NCBI GenBank assembly: GCA_028066055.1
Contig: JALCBY010000008.1
Location: 1 to 64,000 of the forward strand
Reading direction: 5' to 3'
DNA length: 64,000 nucleotides
Origin: Hyphomicrobiaceae bacterium
GTDB taxonomy: Bacteria; Pseudomonadota; Alphaproteobacteria; Rhizobiales; Methyloligellaceae
Shown here: positions 27,433 to 37,829 of the stretch, piece by piece
Numbering within the stretch: position 1 is the first letter of the stretch
Layout of the letters: each line of letters opens with the position of its first letter
Position numbers and translations under genes: made by a program
The notes under the pieces: model-generated
What the model saw: the letters and a program-made list of their open reading frames with translations, nothing else
Databases searched by the model: none
What the model was told of the DNA's origin: nothing

Positions 27433-28719
27433 TTATTCTGCCGCCGTCGCGGGCTGCATGAATGACCGCCGGACAAGCGCTTCCAGGCGATCACGCTCCT
27501 TCAGCGGGCCGACAGCGGCAACGCTGGGAGAAACTGAAAGTATAAGTTCATGGGTAAATTTGCGCACGGCTTCTTTGTCAACAGCGTCAATTTTCGAAAC
27601 AAGTTCATCCACCTCACGCGGCGCTCCGAATGCAAGTGTCTGGCGCGCGATCTGCTCCGCACGTGACCCTGAGCTCTCGAGACTGATCAACAGACCGGAC
27701 TTGAGTTGTGCCTTTGCCCGCGACAGCTCGATGTCGCTTGCCGGCTCTCGCGCAAATTTTTCAAGCTCGGCGACAATGACCCCGGCCAGCTCAACCATCT
27801 GATCCGGCCCCGATGCGGCATGTATGCCGAAGAGTCCCGTGTCGGACATTCCCCAGCAATAGGAATAGATCGCATAGCAAAGGCCGCGTGCCTCGCGGGC
27901 TTCCTGGAACAGGCGCGATGACATGCCGCCGCCAAGCATGCTCGAGAAGAGCTGTGCTGTGTACATCGTGTCATCGCGGTAGGACGGCCCGGGCACCGAA
28001 ACAATGATGTGTGACTGTTCGAACTGACGCGGCTCATGCCGGAACCCGCCGACGTAGCTCACCGGAACCGCATCACAGTGAGCCGTTGTTTCCATGTCGC
28101 CAAATGCGGCTTCGGCCAGTTTGACCAGATGTGCATGATCGATTGCCCCGGCGGCGGCAAGCACCATCGATCCGGCCCGGTAATGCGCCTGCATGTAATC
28201 TGCGAGATCGCCCGGGGTTACAGCGCGCACACTTTGCCGCGTGCCAAGGATCGACCGTCCCGCAGCCTGCTTCGGAAATGCAATTTCCTGCGCCACGTCG
28301 TACACGACGTCGTCCGGACTGTCTTCCGCCGCTGCGATCTCCTGCAAAACGACATCCTGCTCCCGGGCAAGCTCGGCGGCGTCGAATTTAGGATCGCGGA
28401 GAATGTCTGCAATGATGTCCACGGCCAACGGTACGTCAGCCTTGAGCACACGGGCGTAGTAAGCTGTCGTCTCTATGCTGGTTGCAGCGTTCAGGTCGCC
28501 GCCAACCGATTCGATTTCCTCGACGATGTCACGCCCGCTGCGGCGGGCTGTGCCCTTGAACGCCATATGTTCCAACAGGTGGGATATGCCGTGCTGATCC
28601 GGCGCTTCGGACCGCGCGCCAATGCCGACCCACACGCCGAGCGAAACCGTCTCAAGATGCGGCATCTCGTGGGTTACAACCCGCAGCCCATTGGGCAAGG
28701 CTGACAGCATCACACTCAT
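27433..28719 (-). CDS. M16-family zinc peptidase (mitochondrial-processing-peptidase-like)
   Basis: A 428-residue M16B metallopeptidase with the inverted zinc motif HLLEH at residues 47-51 and the downstream Glu about 75 residues later (IAAAEDSPDDVVY region). The N-terminal LPNGLRVVTHEMPHLETVSLGVW and the GGGMSSRLFQEAREARGLCY segment of the second half-domain are typical of the group that gave rise to the mitochondrial processing peptidase beta subunit. No signal peptide is visible, so it is likely cytoplasmic. It overlaps thrC by four bases (ATGA); the thrC-M16 pair is widely conserved in alphaproteobacteria. Confidence 0.93.
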   Translation of the reverse strand: MSVMLSALPNGLRVVTHEMPHLETVSLGVWVGIGARSEAPDQHGISHLLEHMAFKGTARRSGRDIVEEIESVGGDLNAATSIETTAYYARVLKADVPLAVDIIADILRDPKFDAAELAREQDVVLQEIAAAEDSPDDVVYDVAQEIAFPKQAAGRSILGTRQSVRAVTPGDLADYMQAHYRAGSMVLAAAGAIDHAHLVKLAEAAFGDMETTAHCDAVPVSYVGGFRHEPRQFEQSHIIVSVPGPSYRDDTMYTAQLFSSMLGGGMSSRLFQEAREARGLCYAIYSYCWGMSDTGLFGIHAASGPDQMVELAGVIVAELEKFAREPASDIELSRAKAQLKSGLLISLESSGSRAEQIARQTLAFGAPREVDELVSKIDAVDKEAVRKFTHELILSVSPSVAAVGPLKERDRLEALVRRSFMQPATAAE

Positions 28720-30146
28720 GTTGCCGGCTCCTGGATTGCGCGGGTGCGGGATTCGATGAATTCGGTCAGTGTATCGTAGTCGTTAGCGATAACGTCATAA
28801 TGCTCCTCGGCGCCGAGGCGTTGCTGCAAACGCTCTGGCATGCCGGGACTACTGCCCGTTGCGGCAGCCACGGCATCGGGGAATTTCGCCGGATGCGCGG
28901 TTGCGAGCGTGACCATCGGTTCTTCTCTCCGCGCAACACGGCGCGCGGCGGCAATTCCCACCGCCGTGTGCGGATCGCACACATATCCTGTCTCTCGGGC
29001 AACGCTGCCGATGGTCTCGCCGACATCTTTCTCATTGACCGCTTCTGACAAAAAGAGATCGCTCATCGCGGTCAGCTCGCTCTCTGCCAGTGTGAAATTT
29101 CCGTCATCAGCAAGGGCCTTCATCAGCGTGCAGACACGATCACCATCGCGCCCGGCCGCTTCGAAAATCAACCGTTCGAAATTACTCGAAACTTGTATAT
29201 CCATGCTCGGACTTGAGGTGGCGACGACGTCTTTCGGTTCGTACCGGCCAGTCTTCAACGTACGCGCGAGAATATCATTCGTATTCGTGGCTATAACGAG
29301 GCGTCCGACGGGTAATCCCATGCGCGAAGCGGCGTAACCTGCGAAAACATCGCCGAAATTTCCGGTCGGCACACAGAAACTGACTGTCCGCTCCGGCGCC
29401 CCCAGCGCAACCGCCGATGTGAAATAATAGACGGTCTGGGCCATGATTCTCGCCCAGTTGATCGAGTTGACGCCCGCCAACGACAAACGGTCGCGCCGTT
29501 CCAGATCGTTGAACAGCGCCTTCACCAGCGCCTGGCAATCGTCGAACGTGCCTTCAACCGCAATATTGTGGACGTTTTCCGCATCGCAGCTGGTCATCTG
29601 CCGCCGCTGGACGTCACTGACGCGTCCATGCGGATGCAGGATGAAAATCTCGATGGCCTTAAGTCCGGCAAACGCTTCAATGGCCGCGCCGCCGGTATCG
29701 CCCGATGTTGCACCCACAATCGTCGCGCGGCGCCCGCGCTTCGTGAGCGCGCGATCCATCAGCCGCGCGAGCAGCTGCATGGCGACGTCCTTGAATGCCA
29801 ATGTGGGGCCGTGAAACAGCTCCAGAACCCATTGGTTGGGCGCCAACTCCACCAGCGGTGCAACCGCCGAGTGCGAAAATGTGGCGTAGGCGGCCTCAAC
29901 GAGCCCTTCAAACTCGCTTTCGGGAATGTCGGACCCGATATACGGCTTCATGATGCGGGTGGCGACTTCCGCATAGGAAAGTCCCGAAAGTGCGCCAATT
30001 TCGGATGGCGCAATGCGCGGCCACGCGTCCGGAACATAAAGGCCCCCGTCGCGCGCAAGGCCGGTCAGCATGACGTCTTCAAAGCCAAGCGACGGCGCAG
30101 TTCCCCGCGTACTGACGTAGCGTATTTCGTTGGTTTGATCAGGCAT
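28716..30146 (-). CDS. thrC: threonine synthase
   Basis: PLP-dependent conversion of O-phosphohomoserine to threonine. The 476-residue length and the N-terminal motif YVSTRG belong to the longer threonine synthase type. The PLP lysine is in FHGPTLAFKDVAMQLL, and TSGDTGGAAIEAFAG forms the phosphate-binding part. I chose ATG 30146 (MPDQTNEIRYVSTRG); the open frame extends to 30209, but that stretch is not conserved. No strong ribosome binding site is visible. The homoserine kinase that supplies the substrate is thrB at about 20 kb. Confidence 0.95.
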   Translation of the reverse strand: MPDQTNEIRYVSTRGTAPSLGFEDVMLTGLARDGGLYVPDAWPRIAPSEIGALSGLSYAEVATRIMKPYIGSDIPESEFEGLVEAAYATFSHSAVAPLVELAPNQWVLELFHGPTLAFKDVAMQLLARLMDRALTKRGRRATIVGATSGDTGGAAIEAFAGLKAIEIFILHPHGRVSDVQRRQMTSCDAENVHNIAVEGTFDDCQALVKALFNDLERRDRLSLAGVNSINWARIMAQTVYYFTSAVALGAPERTVSFCVPTGNFGDVFAGYAASRMGLPVGRLVIATNTNDILARTLKTGRYEPKDVVATSSPSMDIQVSSNFERLIFEAAGRDGDRVCTLMKALADDGNFTLAESELTAMSDLFLSEAVNEKDVGETIGSVARETGYVCDPHTAVGIAAARRVARREEPMVTLATAHPAKFPDAVAAATGSSPGMPERLQQRLGAEEHYDVIANDYDTLTEFIESRTRAIQEPAT

Positions 30147-30232
30147 GAAATCGCGTTTTTTTGTATGCGCGCGCACGGTAAATGCGAAGCGGCAGCCCTG
30201 CAAGCACAAGTGCGGGTTTTAGGTGAATGCGT

Positions 30233-30970
30233 CTAGGTGGCCCGATGCCGCCGCAACCTCCCGAAAACATACACGGCGGTCACGATCAGAAGTCCGCCCG
30301 CCAGACCGAACCACGTCAATGCATATTGTAGGTGATTGTTCGACAGCTTCAGGCGCGTGGCCCCGCCTCTGGGTCCCTCGTCGGGTCCCGGTCGTGCCTC
30401 AAGCTCCACAAAGAACGGCACAACGCGGCCTCGCCGGTCGGAAGGAACAGCCGCACGCACCATTCCTTGCAAATCGCGCCAGTACCAGACGTTTTTTTCC
30501 GGTGTGTTGTCAGGCGTGAAAAGACCCGGCGTTTCGGCTTTGCGCACCAGTCCGACAACGCCGACCTCACCGGCTATCTGTCCCGCTGCGCGCTTGTCGG
30601 CGTTTTTGCGGGCGTCGGGAACAAATCCACGATCGGCCATGACGATTTCGCCACCCGTGGTTTCGAATGGCGTGAAAATGCGCCAGCCGGACTTGCCGCC
30701 AATGACCGAAAAGAGATGCTGCTCGTTGTCGTGAAGAAATCGGCCCTCGGCCCTCACGCGCAGATATTCGATATCCTGGTTCTTGTTCCAGCGTGAGATG
30801 GCCTCGCTCAGGGACATGGGCTCAGCCTCAACCCGCTCCTCGATTTGCGCGATCAGTGCCTGCTTCCATGCAAGGCGCTGGAGTTGCCAGAAGCCCAGAG
30901 ATATCAGGATCGCAAAAGCGATCGCCGCAATGACGCTCAGCCAGATGAGATCGCGTTTCAACTCAATCAT
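30233..30970 (-). CDS. SURF1 family cytochrome oxidase assembly protein
   Basis: A 245-residue protein with a transmembrane helix at each end (about 10-28 and 215-237) and a periplasmic domain between them, the standard SURF1/Shy1 topology. Motifs are LGFWQLQRLAWKQALI, GWRIFTPFETTGGEIVMADRGFVP in two parts, and the C-terminal NNHLQYALTWFGLA. SURF1 helps insert heme a into subunit I of the aa3 oxidase. It lies 3 nt downstream of the DUF983 gene and belongs to the cta cluster. Confidence 0.92.
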   Translation of the reverse strand: MIELKRDLIWLSVIAAIAFAILISLGFWQLQRLAWKQALIAQIEERVEAEPMSLSEAISRWNKNQDIEYLRVRAEGRFLHDNEQHLFSVIGGKSGWRIFTPFETTGGEIVMADRGFVPDARKNADKRAAGQIAGEVGVVGLVRKAETPGLFTPDNTPEKNVWYWRDLQGMVRAAVPSDRRGRVVPFFVELEARPGPDEGPRGGATRLKLSNNHLQYALTWFGLAGGLLIVTAVYVFGRLRRHRAT

Positions 30971-30973
30971 GTC

Positions 30974-31354
30974 CTACGGTTTGGCGATCCGGCCCTCTTC
31001 GGCCTTGTGCCGATATTGCAGCGCGATCAGCGTCGCCTTGAAAGGCCGCAACAGGCCGAGGCACAAAACGGCCGTCAGTGGCAGCCAGAGTGCGGCATGC
31101 ACCCAGTAGGGCGGCCGGTGCATGACCTCGACGATCAGCGCCGCTGCAACGACGAGAAAACCGGCGATCAATATAATGAAGACCGCCGGGCCATCGCCGC
31201 TGTCGGCAAATCCGAAATCGAGTTTGCAGGCCTCACATCGGGGCGCGATTTTCAGATAGCCGGAGAACAGCTTTCCCGAACCACACCGCGGACAACGCGC
31301 CAGCATGCCTGATCTGAGTGTGCGGGCAAGCGGCATGTTCCGGCGGCCGGCCAT
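30974..31354 (-). CDS. DUF983 membrane protein of the cta cluster
   Basis: A 126-residue protein of the DUF983 family. The N-terminal part has two CxxC pairs (RCPRCGSG and RCEACKLD), a possible zinc ribbon, followed by two transmembrane helices (about 55-77 and 83-105) and a basic tail. Its function is not known; its frequent place next to ctaE and surf1 suggests a role in cytochrome oxidase biogenesis, perhaps in metal handling. The start is ATG 31354 with GGAGG nine bases upstream. Confidence 0.88.
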   Translation of the reverse strand: MAGRRNMPLARTLRSGMLARCPRCGSGKLFSGYLKIAPRCEACKLDFGFADSGDGPAVFIILIAGFLVVAAALIVEVMHRPPYWVHAALWLPLTAVLCLGLLRPFKATLIALQYRHKAEEGRIAKP

Positions 31355-31397
31355 TCATCTGATCCTCCGGCTCCATCGGCCCGCCCGGCCGTACAGA

Positions 31398-32264
31398 TCA
31401 GTGTTCTGCAGGCACCCCTGCGGCCCAGACATAGATACAGCTGAACAGGAACAACCACACCACATCGACGAAATGCCAGTACCAGGCCGCCGCTTCGAAG
31501 CCGAAATGCTGCTTCGACGTGAAATGTCCGGCAAGCGCGCGAAACAGGGTCACGATCAGGAAGATGGTTCCGATGATAACGTGCGCGCCGTGGAAACCGG
31601 TCGCCATGAAGAAGGTCGCACCATAGATGCTGTCACTGAACGAGAAGGGCGCAACGGCATACTCATAAACCTGCAATGACGTAAACAGGATGCCGAGAAT
31701 GATCGTCAGAACCAGTCCGACGATCAGTCCACGCCGGTCATCATTCAACAGGGCATGGTGGGCCCAGGTGACCGTTGTCCCGGAAGTCAGCAGAATAAGC
31801 GTGTTGACCAGCGGAATTTGCCACGGGTTAAAGGTACTGGTCCCCTTGGGTGGCCACTCCCCGCCTGTAAACTCGGTACGCGCGACCTGAACGGCCTCGT
31901 CCGGGAAAAGTGCTGCATCAAAAAAGCCCCAGAACCAGACGACGAAGAACATCACCTCGGAGGCGATGAACAGGATCATTCCATAACGCAGATGCAGTTG
32001 AACGACCGGCTTATGATGCCCGTCCACCTCCGCTTCACGGATTACGTCGCGCCACCATACGAACATCGTCCCGGCGATAAAGATCGCTCCAATGACGAAC
32101 ACGTAGGGTCCATGCAGGCCGAACAGCCCCTCGCCGCCGTCCATGGACCGCATCCAGATGATCAGACCGACCGCTGTGATGAAAGCGGAAAGGCCACCGA
32201 TAATCGGCCACGGACTCGGGTCTACAAGATGATAATCATGCTGATTGGCATGCGATTTCGCCAT
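31398..32264 (-). CDS. ctaE: cytochrome c oxidase subunit III
   Basis: Subunit III of the aa3-type oxidase, 288 residues with seven predicted transmembrane helices. It has no redox centre and stabilises the proton-pumping core. The N-terminal HDYHLVDPSPWPI, the segment VMFFVVWFWGFFDAALFPDE with the conserved membrane Glu, and the C-terminal GFHGAHVIIGTIFL and YWHFVDVVWLFLF are clear family signatures. It follows ctaG after an 81-nt gap that contains a small GGCCCC/GGGGC-type hairpin near 32310. Confidence 0.96.
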   Translation of the reverse strand: MAKSHANQHDYHLVDPSPWPIIGGLSAFITAVGLIIWMRSMDGGEGLFGLHGPYVFVIGAIFIAGTMFVWWRDVIREAEVDGHHKPVVQLHLRYGMILFIASEVMFFVVWFWGFFDAALFPDEAVQVARTEFTGGEWPPKGTSTFNPWQIPLVNTLILLTSGTTVTWAHHALLNDDRRGLIVGLVLTIILGILFTSLQVYEYAVAPFSFSDSIYGATFFMATGFHGAHVIIGTIFLIVTLFRALAGHFTSKQHFGFEAAAWYWHFVDVVWLFLFSCIYVWAAGVPAEH

Positions 32265-32345
32265 GGTCTTGCTCCGTTTGTCCCCCCAGGGGCATTTCTC
32301 GTCATCGCCCCGCTATGGGGCCATAATTGCTAAACCTTTTCAGGA

Positions 32346-32993
32346 TCACGTTCCGTCGGCACCACCCGCCTTTTTTCTGGTGGCGGCAACAGTCGCACCA
32401 TCCTCGACCGGAAAAAAGGTATAGGACAGCGTAATCTCCTGGATATTCCTGGCTTCCGGGTCATTCACGATTTCCGGATCAATGAAGAATGTCAGCGGCA
32501 TGTCGGTGCGCGCACCGGGTTCAAGCGTTTGCTCGGTGAAGCAGAAACACTCGATCTTGTTGAAGTATTGCCCGGCGGCTTCAGGCGTCACGTTGAACGT
32601 CGCCGTTCCGGTGATCGCCGCCTTCGCGTTGTTCGTCGCTTCATAGTGAGCCAACATACTGTCACCAATCCGGACTTCAATCTTGTGCTGCACGGGCTTG
32701 AATTCCCAGTCCATACCGCGCGCCAGATTCGCATCAAACCGGACACTCAACGTACGCTCAAGCACCGTGTCGGGCGCCTTTTCCGCGCGCTGCGTCGTAC
32801 CCCCATATCCGGTGACCTGACAGAACAGCTGATAAAGCGGAACCGCCGCATAGGACATCCCGACCATCCCGCAAACAAGCGCGGCCATGGCAAGGGCAAC
32901 GGAGAGATTACGCCGATCGGTGTTGCCCGCCGTCTTCCCGCCGTCCGTCTTACTTGAGTCCCTGCGATCCATGTCGTTCTGTTGCTTTCCCAC
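32346..32993 (-). CDS. ctaG: cytochrome c oxidase assembly protein CtaG (Cox11)
   Basis: Cox11/CtaG delivers copper to the CuB centre of subunit I. It has one N-terminal transmembrane helix (LSVALAMAALVCGMVGMSYA) and a periplasmic immunoglobulin-like domain. The copper-binding cysteines are in IECFCFTEQ, with a third Cys in LYQLFCQVTGYGG. The start may be GTG 32993, which directly follows the coxF stop codon (215 aa), or ATG 32972 (208 aa). Its place between coxF and ctaE is usual in alphaproteobacteria. Confidence 0.95.
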   Translation of the reverse strand: MGKQQNDMDRRDSSKTDGGKTAGNTDRRNLSVALAMAALVCGMVGMSYAAVPLYQLFCQVTGYGGTTQRAEKAPDTVLERTLSVRFDANLARGMDWEFKPVQHKIEVRIGDSMLAHYEATNNAKAAITGTATFNVTPEAAGQYFNKIECFCFTEQTLEPGARTDMPLTFFIDPEIVNDPEARNIQEITLSYTFFPVEDGATVAATRKKAGGADGT

Positions 32994-33158
32994 CTAGAAT
33001 GGCCGATTCACGACGTTCGAGCCCAGCCGGACAATCGTCACCAGATAAAACAGGACCACAACACCGGCCAGCGCCAACCCGATCGCTATCGATCTCGTCC
33101 TGCGGCGTTTCTTCTCCTCATCGCTGAGCTGCATCTCATCGCTCAAACCAAAGCCCAT
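32994..33158 (-). CDS. CoxF-like small membrane protein
   Basis: A 54-residue frame that length cut-offs easily miss. It starts at ATG 33158, overlaps the end of ctaB by 16 nt, and its TAG stop (32996-32994) abuts the ctaG GTG. The sequence is a charged N-terminus ([20 protein letters not shown]) followed by one transmembrane helix ([15 protein letters not shown]) and the tail NRPF. This matches the short 'CoxF' proteins coded between ctaB and ctaG in many alphaproteobacteria. Its role in oxidase assembly is inferred from context. Confidence 0.82.
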   Translation of the reverse strand: MGFGLSDEMQLSDEEKKRRRTRSIAIGLALAGVVVLFYLVTIVRLGSNVVNRPF

Positions 33159-34093
33159 ACATTCACGGTCGTACCTGAGTTTTGCTCAACCAGCAGTGCG
33201 GTGAACAGCAACAGCAGGTACAAAATCGAAAACCCGAAGAGTTGCCGCGCAGCGCGTTCCGCAGCCCTTCCCTCGCGGCACGAATAAACACGCCAGGCCA
33301 GAAGGACGAAAAGCCCTCCCAGCACACCGGCTGTTACTGCATAAACGAGACCGCCCAGACCAACCGCAACCGGCAGCACCCCCAGCGGTGCAAGAATCAG
33401 ACTGTAGATCAGGATTTGCAGACGGGTCGCATCACCGCCGGCAACCACCGGAAGCATCGGCACGCCTGCCCGTGAATAGTCGCCCTCACGATAGAGCGCC
33501 AGCGCCCAGAAATGCGGCGGTGTCCACATGAAGATGATCAGGAACAGGATGAACGGTTCAAGACTCAAAGACCCCGTCGCAGCGGCCCAGCCGATCATCG
33601 GCGGCAATGCGCCGGACGCTCCGCCAATGACGATATTCTGTGGCGTGCGGCGCTTGAGCCACATCGTATAGATGAAAAGGTAAAACCCGATTGTAACCGC
33701 GAGCAAAAAGGCAGCGAGCCAGTTCACCAGAAGCCCCATGGACAGGATCGAACCGACCGCAAGGACCGTTCCGAATGTCAGTGCTTCCTCACGTGCCACG
33801 CGCCCGCGCGGCACCGGGCGGCTCGCGGTTCTCTGCATGATCGCATCGATGTCCGCGTCGTACCACATGTTGAGTGCGCCGGAAGCACCGGCCCCAACGC
33901 CGATGCAGATGAGTGTCGCAATCGCGAGCACCGGATGCATCGAGCCGGGCGCGACGACAAGTCCGACCAGGCCCGTGAAGAGAACGAGAGACATCACGCG
34001 CGGTTTCATCAAGGCGATGAAATCACCGACCGTACCGCTGGGTGCGGTTCCCTCAAAATCCGAGCCGGCTATTTCCAGGCTTGTGTCAGTCAT
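33143..34093 (-). CDS. ctaB: protoheme IX farnesyltransferase (heme O synthase)
   Basis: CtaB adds a farnesyl group to heme b to make heme o, the precursor of heme a. The 316-residue UbiA-superfamily membrane protein has about nine transmembrane helices and the prenyl-diphosphate-binding motif [19 protein letters not shown]. The second Asp-rich region is less sharp, as expected for the family. ATG 34093 is preferred over the adjacent GTG at 34096. It lies 54 nt downstream of ctaD. Confidence 0.95.
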   Translation of the reverse strand: MTDTSLEIAGSDFEGTAPSGTVGDFIALMKPRVMSLVLFTGLVGLVVAPGSMHPVLAIATLICIGVGAGASGALNMWYDADIDAIMQRTASRPVPRGRVAREEALTFGTVLAVGSILSMGLLVNWLAAFLLAVTIGFYLFIYTMWLKRRTPQNIVIGGASGALPPMIGWAAATGSLSLEPFILFLIIFMWTPPHFWALALYREGDYSRAGVPMLPVVAGGDATRLQILIYSLILAPLGVLPVAVGLGGLVYAVTAGVLGGLFVLLAWRVYSCREGRAAERAARQLFGFSILYLLLLFTALLVEQNSGTTVNVWALV

Positions 34094-34147
34094 CACGTCG
34101 TACCTGCGGACACTGCAGAGTTATGATGTGCCGTCGGGCCCAAGCCG

Positions 34148-35749
<1,602 letters not shown>

Positions 35750-35820
35750 TTAGTCCTCGTCTTTGCCGGTCCGGACGGTCAAGCGTCCGGAGTCTTCAAA
35801 TCAGTTAGCTCAACTTCGCG

Positions 35821-36690
35821 TTAGCGCTCCAGATTGGCCAGCCGTGAGGGCTCACCATCTGCCGTTTTTTCGGGCGCCGCGGGTGCTTTCGCAAATTCCT
35901 TTTTCGCCTTTTCCAGCCAAGCGGCGTATTCCTCATCACTGACGACGCGTACCGCGATCGGCATGAACGCGTGTTTCGAACCGCACAGCTCCGAACACTG
36001 ACCGTAGAACATGCCGGTCTTCTCGGCCCGGAACCACGTCCGCAGCACGCGCCCCGGCACCGCGTCCACCTTCACGCCGAAGGCCGGTACGGTCCAGTTG
36101 TGCAGGACATCCGAAGCGGTGATCAGCACATGGATATTCTTGTTTACGGGCACGACCACATCATTGTCGGTGGCAAGCAGCCGCGGCTGTCCCGGTTTCA
36201 GATCCTCATCCTCAACGATGATCGCATCGAACGTCAGGTCGTCGTTATCCGGATACTCATATGTCCAGTACCACTGATTGCCGATCGCCTTGATCGTCAC
36301 GTCAGCCTTCGGGAAGTCATACTGGGCGAAAAGCAGCCGGAAGGACGGCACCGCGATCACTACGAGAATGATGATGGGAACGACCGTCCAGAGGACTTCA
36401 AGCGTGGTGTTGTGGGTGGTCTTCGACGGCTTTGGGTTGGTCTTGGCGTTGAACCGGAGCCCGACATAGACCATCAGTGCCAGCACAAAGATGGAAATGA
36501 CCGTGATTATGACCAGAAGAAAATCATGGAACTGATCGATCTGTCTCGCAATCGGCGTGACCGCTTCCTGCAATCCCAGTTGCCACGGCCGCGGCTGACC
36601 CAATTCCGCCAGTGCTGGTGTCGAAATCAGAAATGACATTGCTGCAGCGAGTACCGCAAATACCCCCTTGCCGGGGAACCCCTTGGTCAT
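35821..36690 (-). CDS. ctaC: cytochrome c oxidase subunit II
   Basis: Subunit II carries the CuA centre that accepts electrons from cytochrome c. With ATG 36690 it has 289 residues: a cleaved signal peptide ending near STPALA (residue 28), two transmembrane helices (about 55-75 and 95-117) and a cupredoxin domain. The CuA ligands are in HNWTVPAFGVKVD and GQCSELCGSKHAFMPI. There is no C-terminal cytochrome c domain, so it is a plain aa3 type. The GGAG eight bases before ATG 36690 supports this start over an upstream one at 36759. It is the first gene of the cta cluster. Confidence 0.96.
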   Translation of the reverse strand: MTKGFPGKGVFAVLAAAMSFLISTPALAELGQPRPWQLGLQEAVTPIARQIDQFHDFLLVIITVISIFVLALMVYVGLRFNAKTNPKPSKTTHNTTLEVLWTVVPIIILVVIAVPSFRLLFAQYDFPKADVTIKAIGNQWYWTYEYPDNDDLTFDAIIVEDEDLKPGQPRLLATDNDVVVPVNKNIHVLITASDVLHNWTVPAFGVKVDAVPGRVLRTWFRAEKTGMFYGQCSELCGSKHAFMPIAVRVVSDEEYAAWLEKAKKEFAKAPAAPEKTADGEPSRLANLER

Positions 36691-37178
36691 TCCTTGTGCT
36701 CCTATCGATGTTCCCAGTTTCGCGCCCGGCAGCAGATACCCCCTTGCCGCGCGCTGCATCGTTCAGAAAATGCGTGCCCCTGCTCTAGCATCCGCAACGC
36801 CCGGTAGACAATATGCAGGTTTACACGGATTCGAAGCTTGTCACCCAATCGGAATGCTGCCTCCATGAAAAACACGCGGGCAGCGCCATTTGCAACCTCA
36901 GCCTCAAAAATTGATCTGCGTCAAATCTACGCGTGCGAGGATGCACGAAATCCACTCGCACGAGGATACCGGCACCTTCTCATTCTCATGCTCATCCTCA
37001 TGGCCACGTCACGCCTTGCCGGCTCAGGTCCTATTTTGGCCCAAAAGTTAGGCGACAGGCGCCGGAACATCCGCATTTCGGGCGTTTCGGGGCCTTCTTA
37101 ATCCTGTCTCGCAGTTAACGTTCTCGGGGCGGAGACAATGTTATAGTTTCGCGACGATTTTTTTGTTGATTGCGTCAA
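36691..37178. other. long divergent intergenic region between ctaC and ialB
   Basis: This 488-base gap contains an FnrL/FixK-type box (36911-36924) and four copies of the hexamer CTCATN (36979-37002). A possible -10 (TATAGT, 37142-37147) lies upstream of ialB. An open frame at 36838-37101 on the plus strand has neither a ribosome binding site nor a recognisable product, so I do not call it. I see no RNA gene that I can support. Confidence 0.5.
36911..36924 (-). promoter_or_regulatory. FnrL/FixK-type binding site upstream of ctaC
   Basis: Read toward ctaC the sequence is TTGACGCAGATCAA, which fits the FNR/FixK consensus TTGA-N6-TCAA at all fixed positions and the FnrL form known from Rhodobacter and rhizobia. 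It lies 220 nt upstream of ctaC and 254 nt upstream of ialB. It implies oxygen-dependent control of the aa3 oxidase cluster, of ialB, or of both. Confidence 0.6.
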
Positions 37179-37751
37179 ATGATTGCTCAATTCCATCAAA
37201 ACAGCCGACCCGAATCCCGTTCGCGTTTTCGCACGATTCTCGCCTGCATGCTCGCCGCCTGCTTTCTGGCTGCGATACCGCAGTCCCCAGGTGCATTTGC
37301 ACAAACCAAACCGAAAGAGAAGTTCGGTGATTGGGAGGTCAATTGCGGCAAGCCGCCGGGTGCGCGTCAGCAACGGTGCGCCCTGGTACAGAGCGTCATT
37401 GACGAGGAACGGGCCAATGTCGGCCTGCGCGTGGTTTTTCTGCTTACCTCCGACGGCCGGAAGGTTCTGCGGGTGGTTGCGCCGCTTGGTGTTCTCCTGC
37501 CCTTCGGACTTGGTCTGAGAATCGACGAAGAACCCATCGGCGACAAACCTTTGCCGTTCATCCGTTGCCGTCCCATGGGCTGTATTTCAGAGATTGTCGT
37601 GAAGAATGCCCTGCTCGACAAACTCAAGGCCGGCAAGACGGCACTGTTCATTATCGTTGAAACAAAAGAAGAGGGTCGCGCGATTCCCGTATCGCTGAGC
37701 GGCTTCAGCAAGGGTCTTGAGCGTCTCGCCAGCCTGGCAAAGACCAACTAG
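37179..37751 (+). CDS. invasion-associated locus B (IalB) family protein
   Basis: A 190-residue protein with a signal peptide (hydrophobic ILACMLAACFLAAIP, cleavage near AFAQ) followed by an IalB domain: KFGDWEVNCG at its start, then a conserved Cys pair (RCALVQSV) and the FIRCRPMGCISEIV segment. IalB was named in Bartonella for erythrocyte invasion, but the family is widespread in free-living alphaproteobacteria, where it is an exported protein of unclear role. Pathogenicity is not implied. ATG 37179 lacks a clear Shine-Dalgarno sequence. Confidence 0.85.
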   Translation: MIAQFHQNSRPESRSRFRTILACMLAACFLAAIPQSPGAFAQTKPKEKFGDWEVNCGKPPGARQQRCALVQSVIDEERANVGLRVVFLLTSDGRKVLRVVAPLGVLLPFGLGLRIDEEPIGDKPLPFIRCRPMGCISEIVVKNALLDKLKAGKTALFIIVETKEEGRAIPVSLSGFSKGLERLASLAKTN

Positions 37752-37775
37752 CCGCACCGCCTGAAGGCGTTGGCG

Positions 37776-37801
37776 GCCGGCCCCGGTTCAGTGGGGCCGG
37801 C
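37776..37801. terminator. GC-rich hairpin between convergent genes
   Basis: GCCGGCCCC (37776-37784) and GGGGCCGGC (37793-37801) form a perfect 9-bp stem with an 8-base loop. It lies between the convergent ialB and dodecin genes, 24 nt after the ialB stop. There is no T-run on either strand, so termination efficiency is uncertain, but position and stability suit a bidirectional terminator or RNA end protector. Confidence 0.5.
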
Positions 37802-37829
37802 TGACGAAAAATGAGAAATCCGAAAAGCG

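Noticed and set aside
36979-37002. Four CTCATN hexamers as a phase-variable repeat.
   Set aside because: The sixth base varies in every copy, the array is short, and no gene with a supported start spans it.
36838-37101. An 87-codon plus-strand frame in the ctaC-ialB gap with a hydrophobic stretch.
   Set aside because: It has no ribosome binding site, the hydrophobic part comes from a CTCATN hexamer repeat, and the frame covers the FnrL/FixK box. I leave it as intergenic.
37167-37179. TTGATTGCGTCAA just upstream of ialB as a second FNR/FixK site.
   Set aside because: The half-sites are separated by five bases, not six, which the FNR family does not tolerate well.
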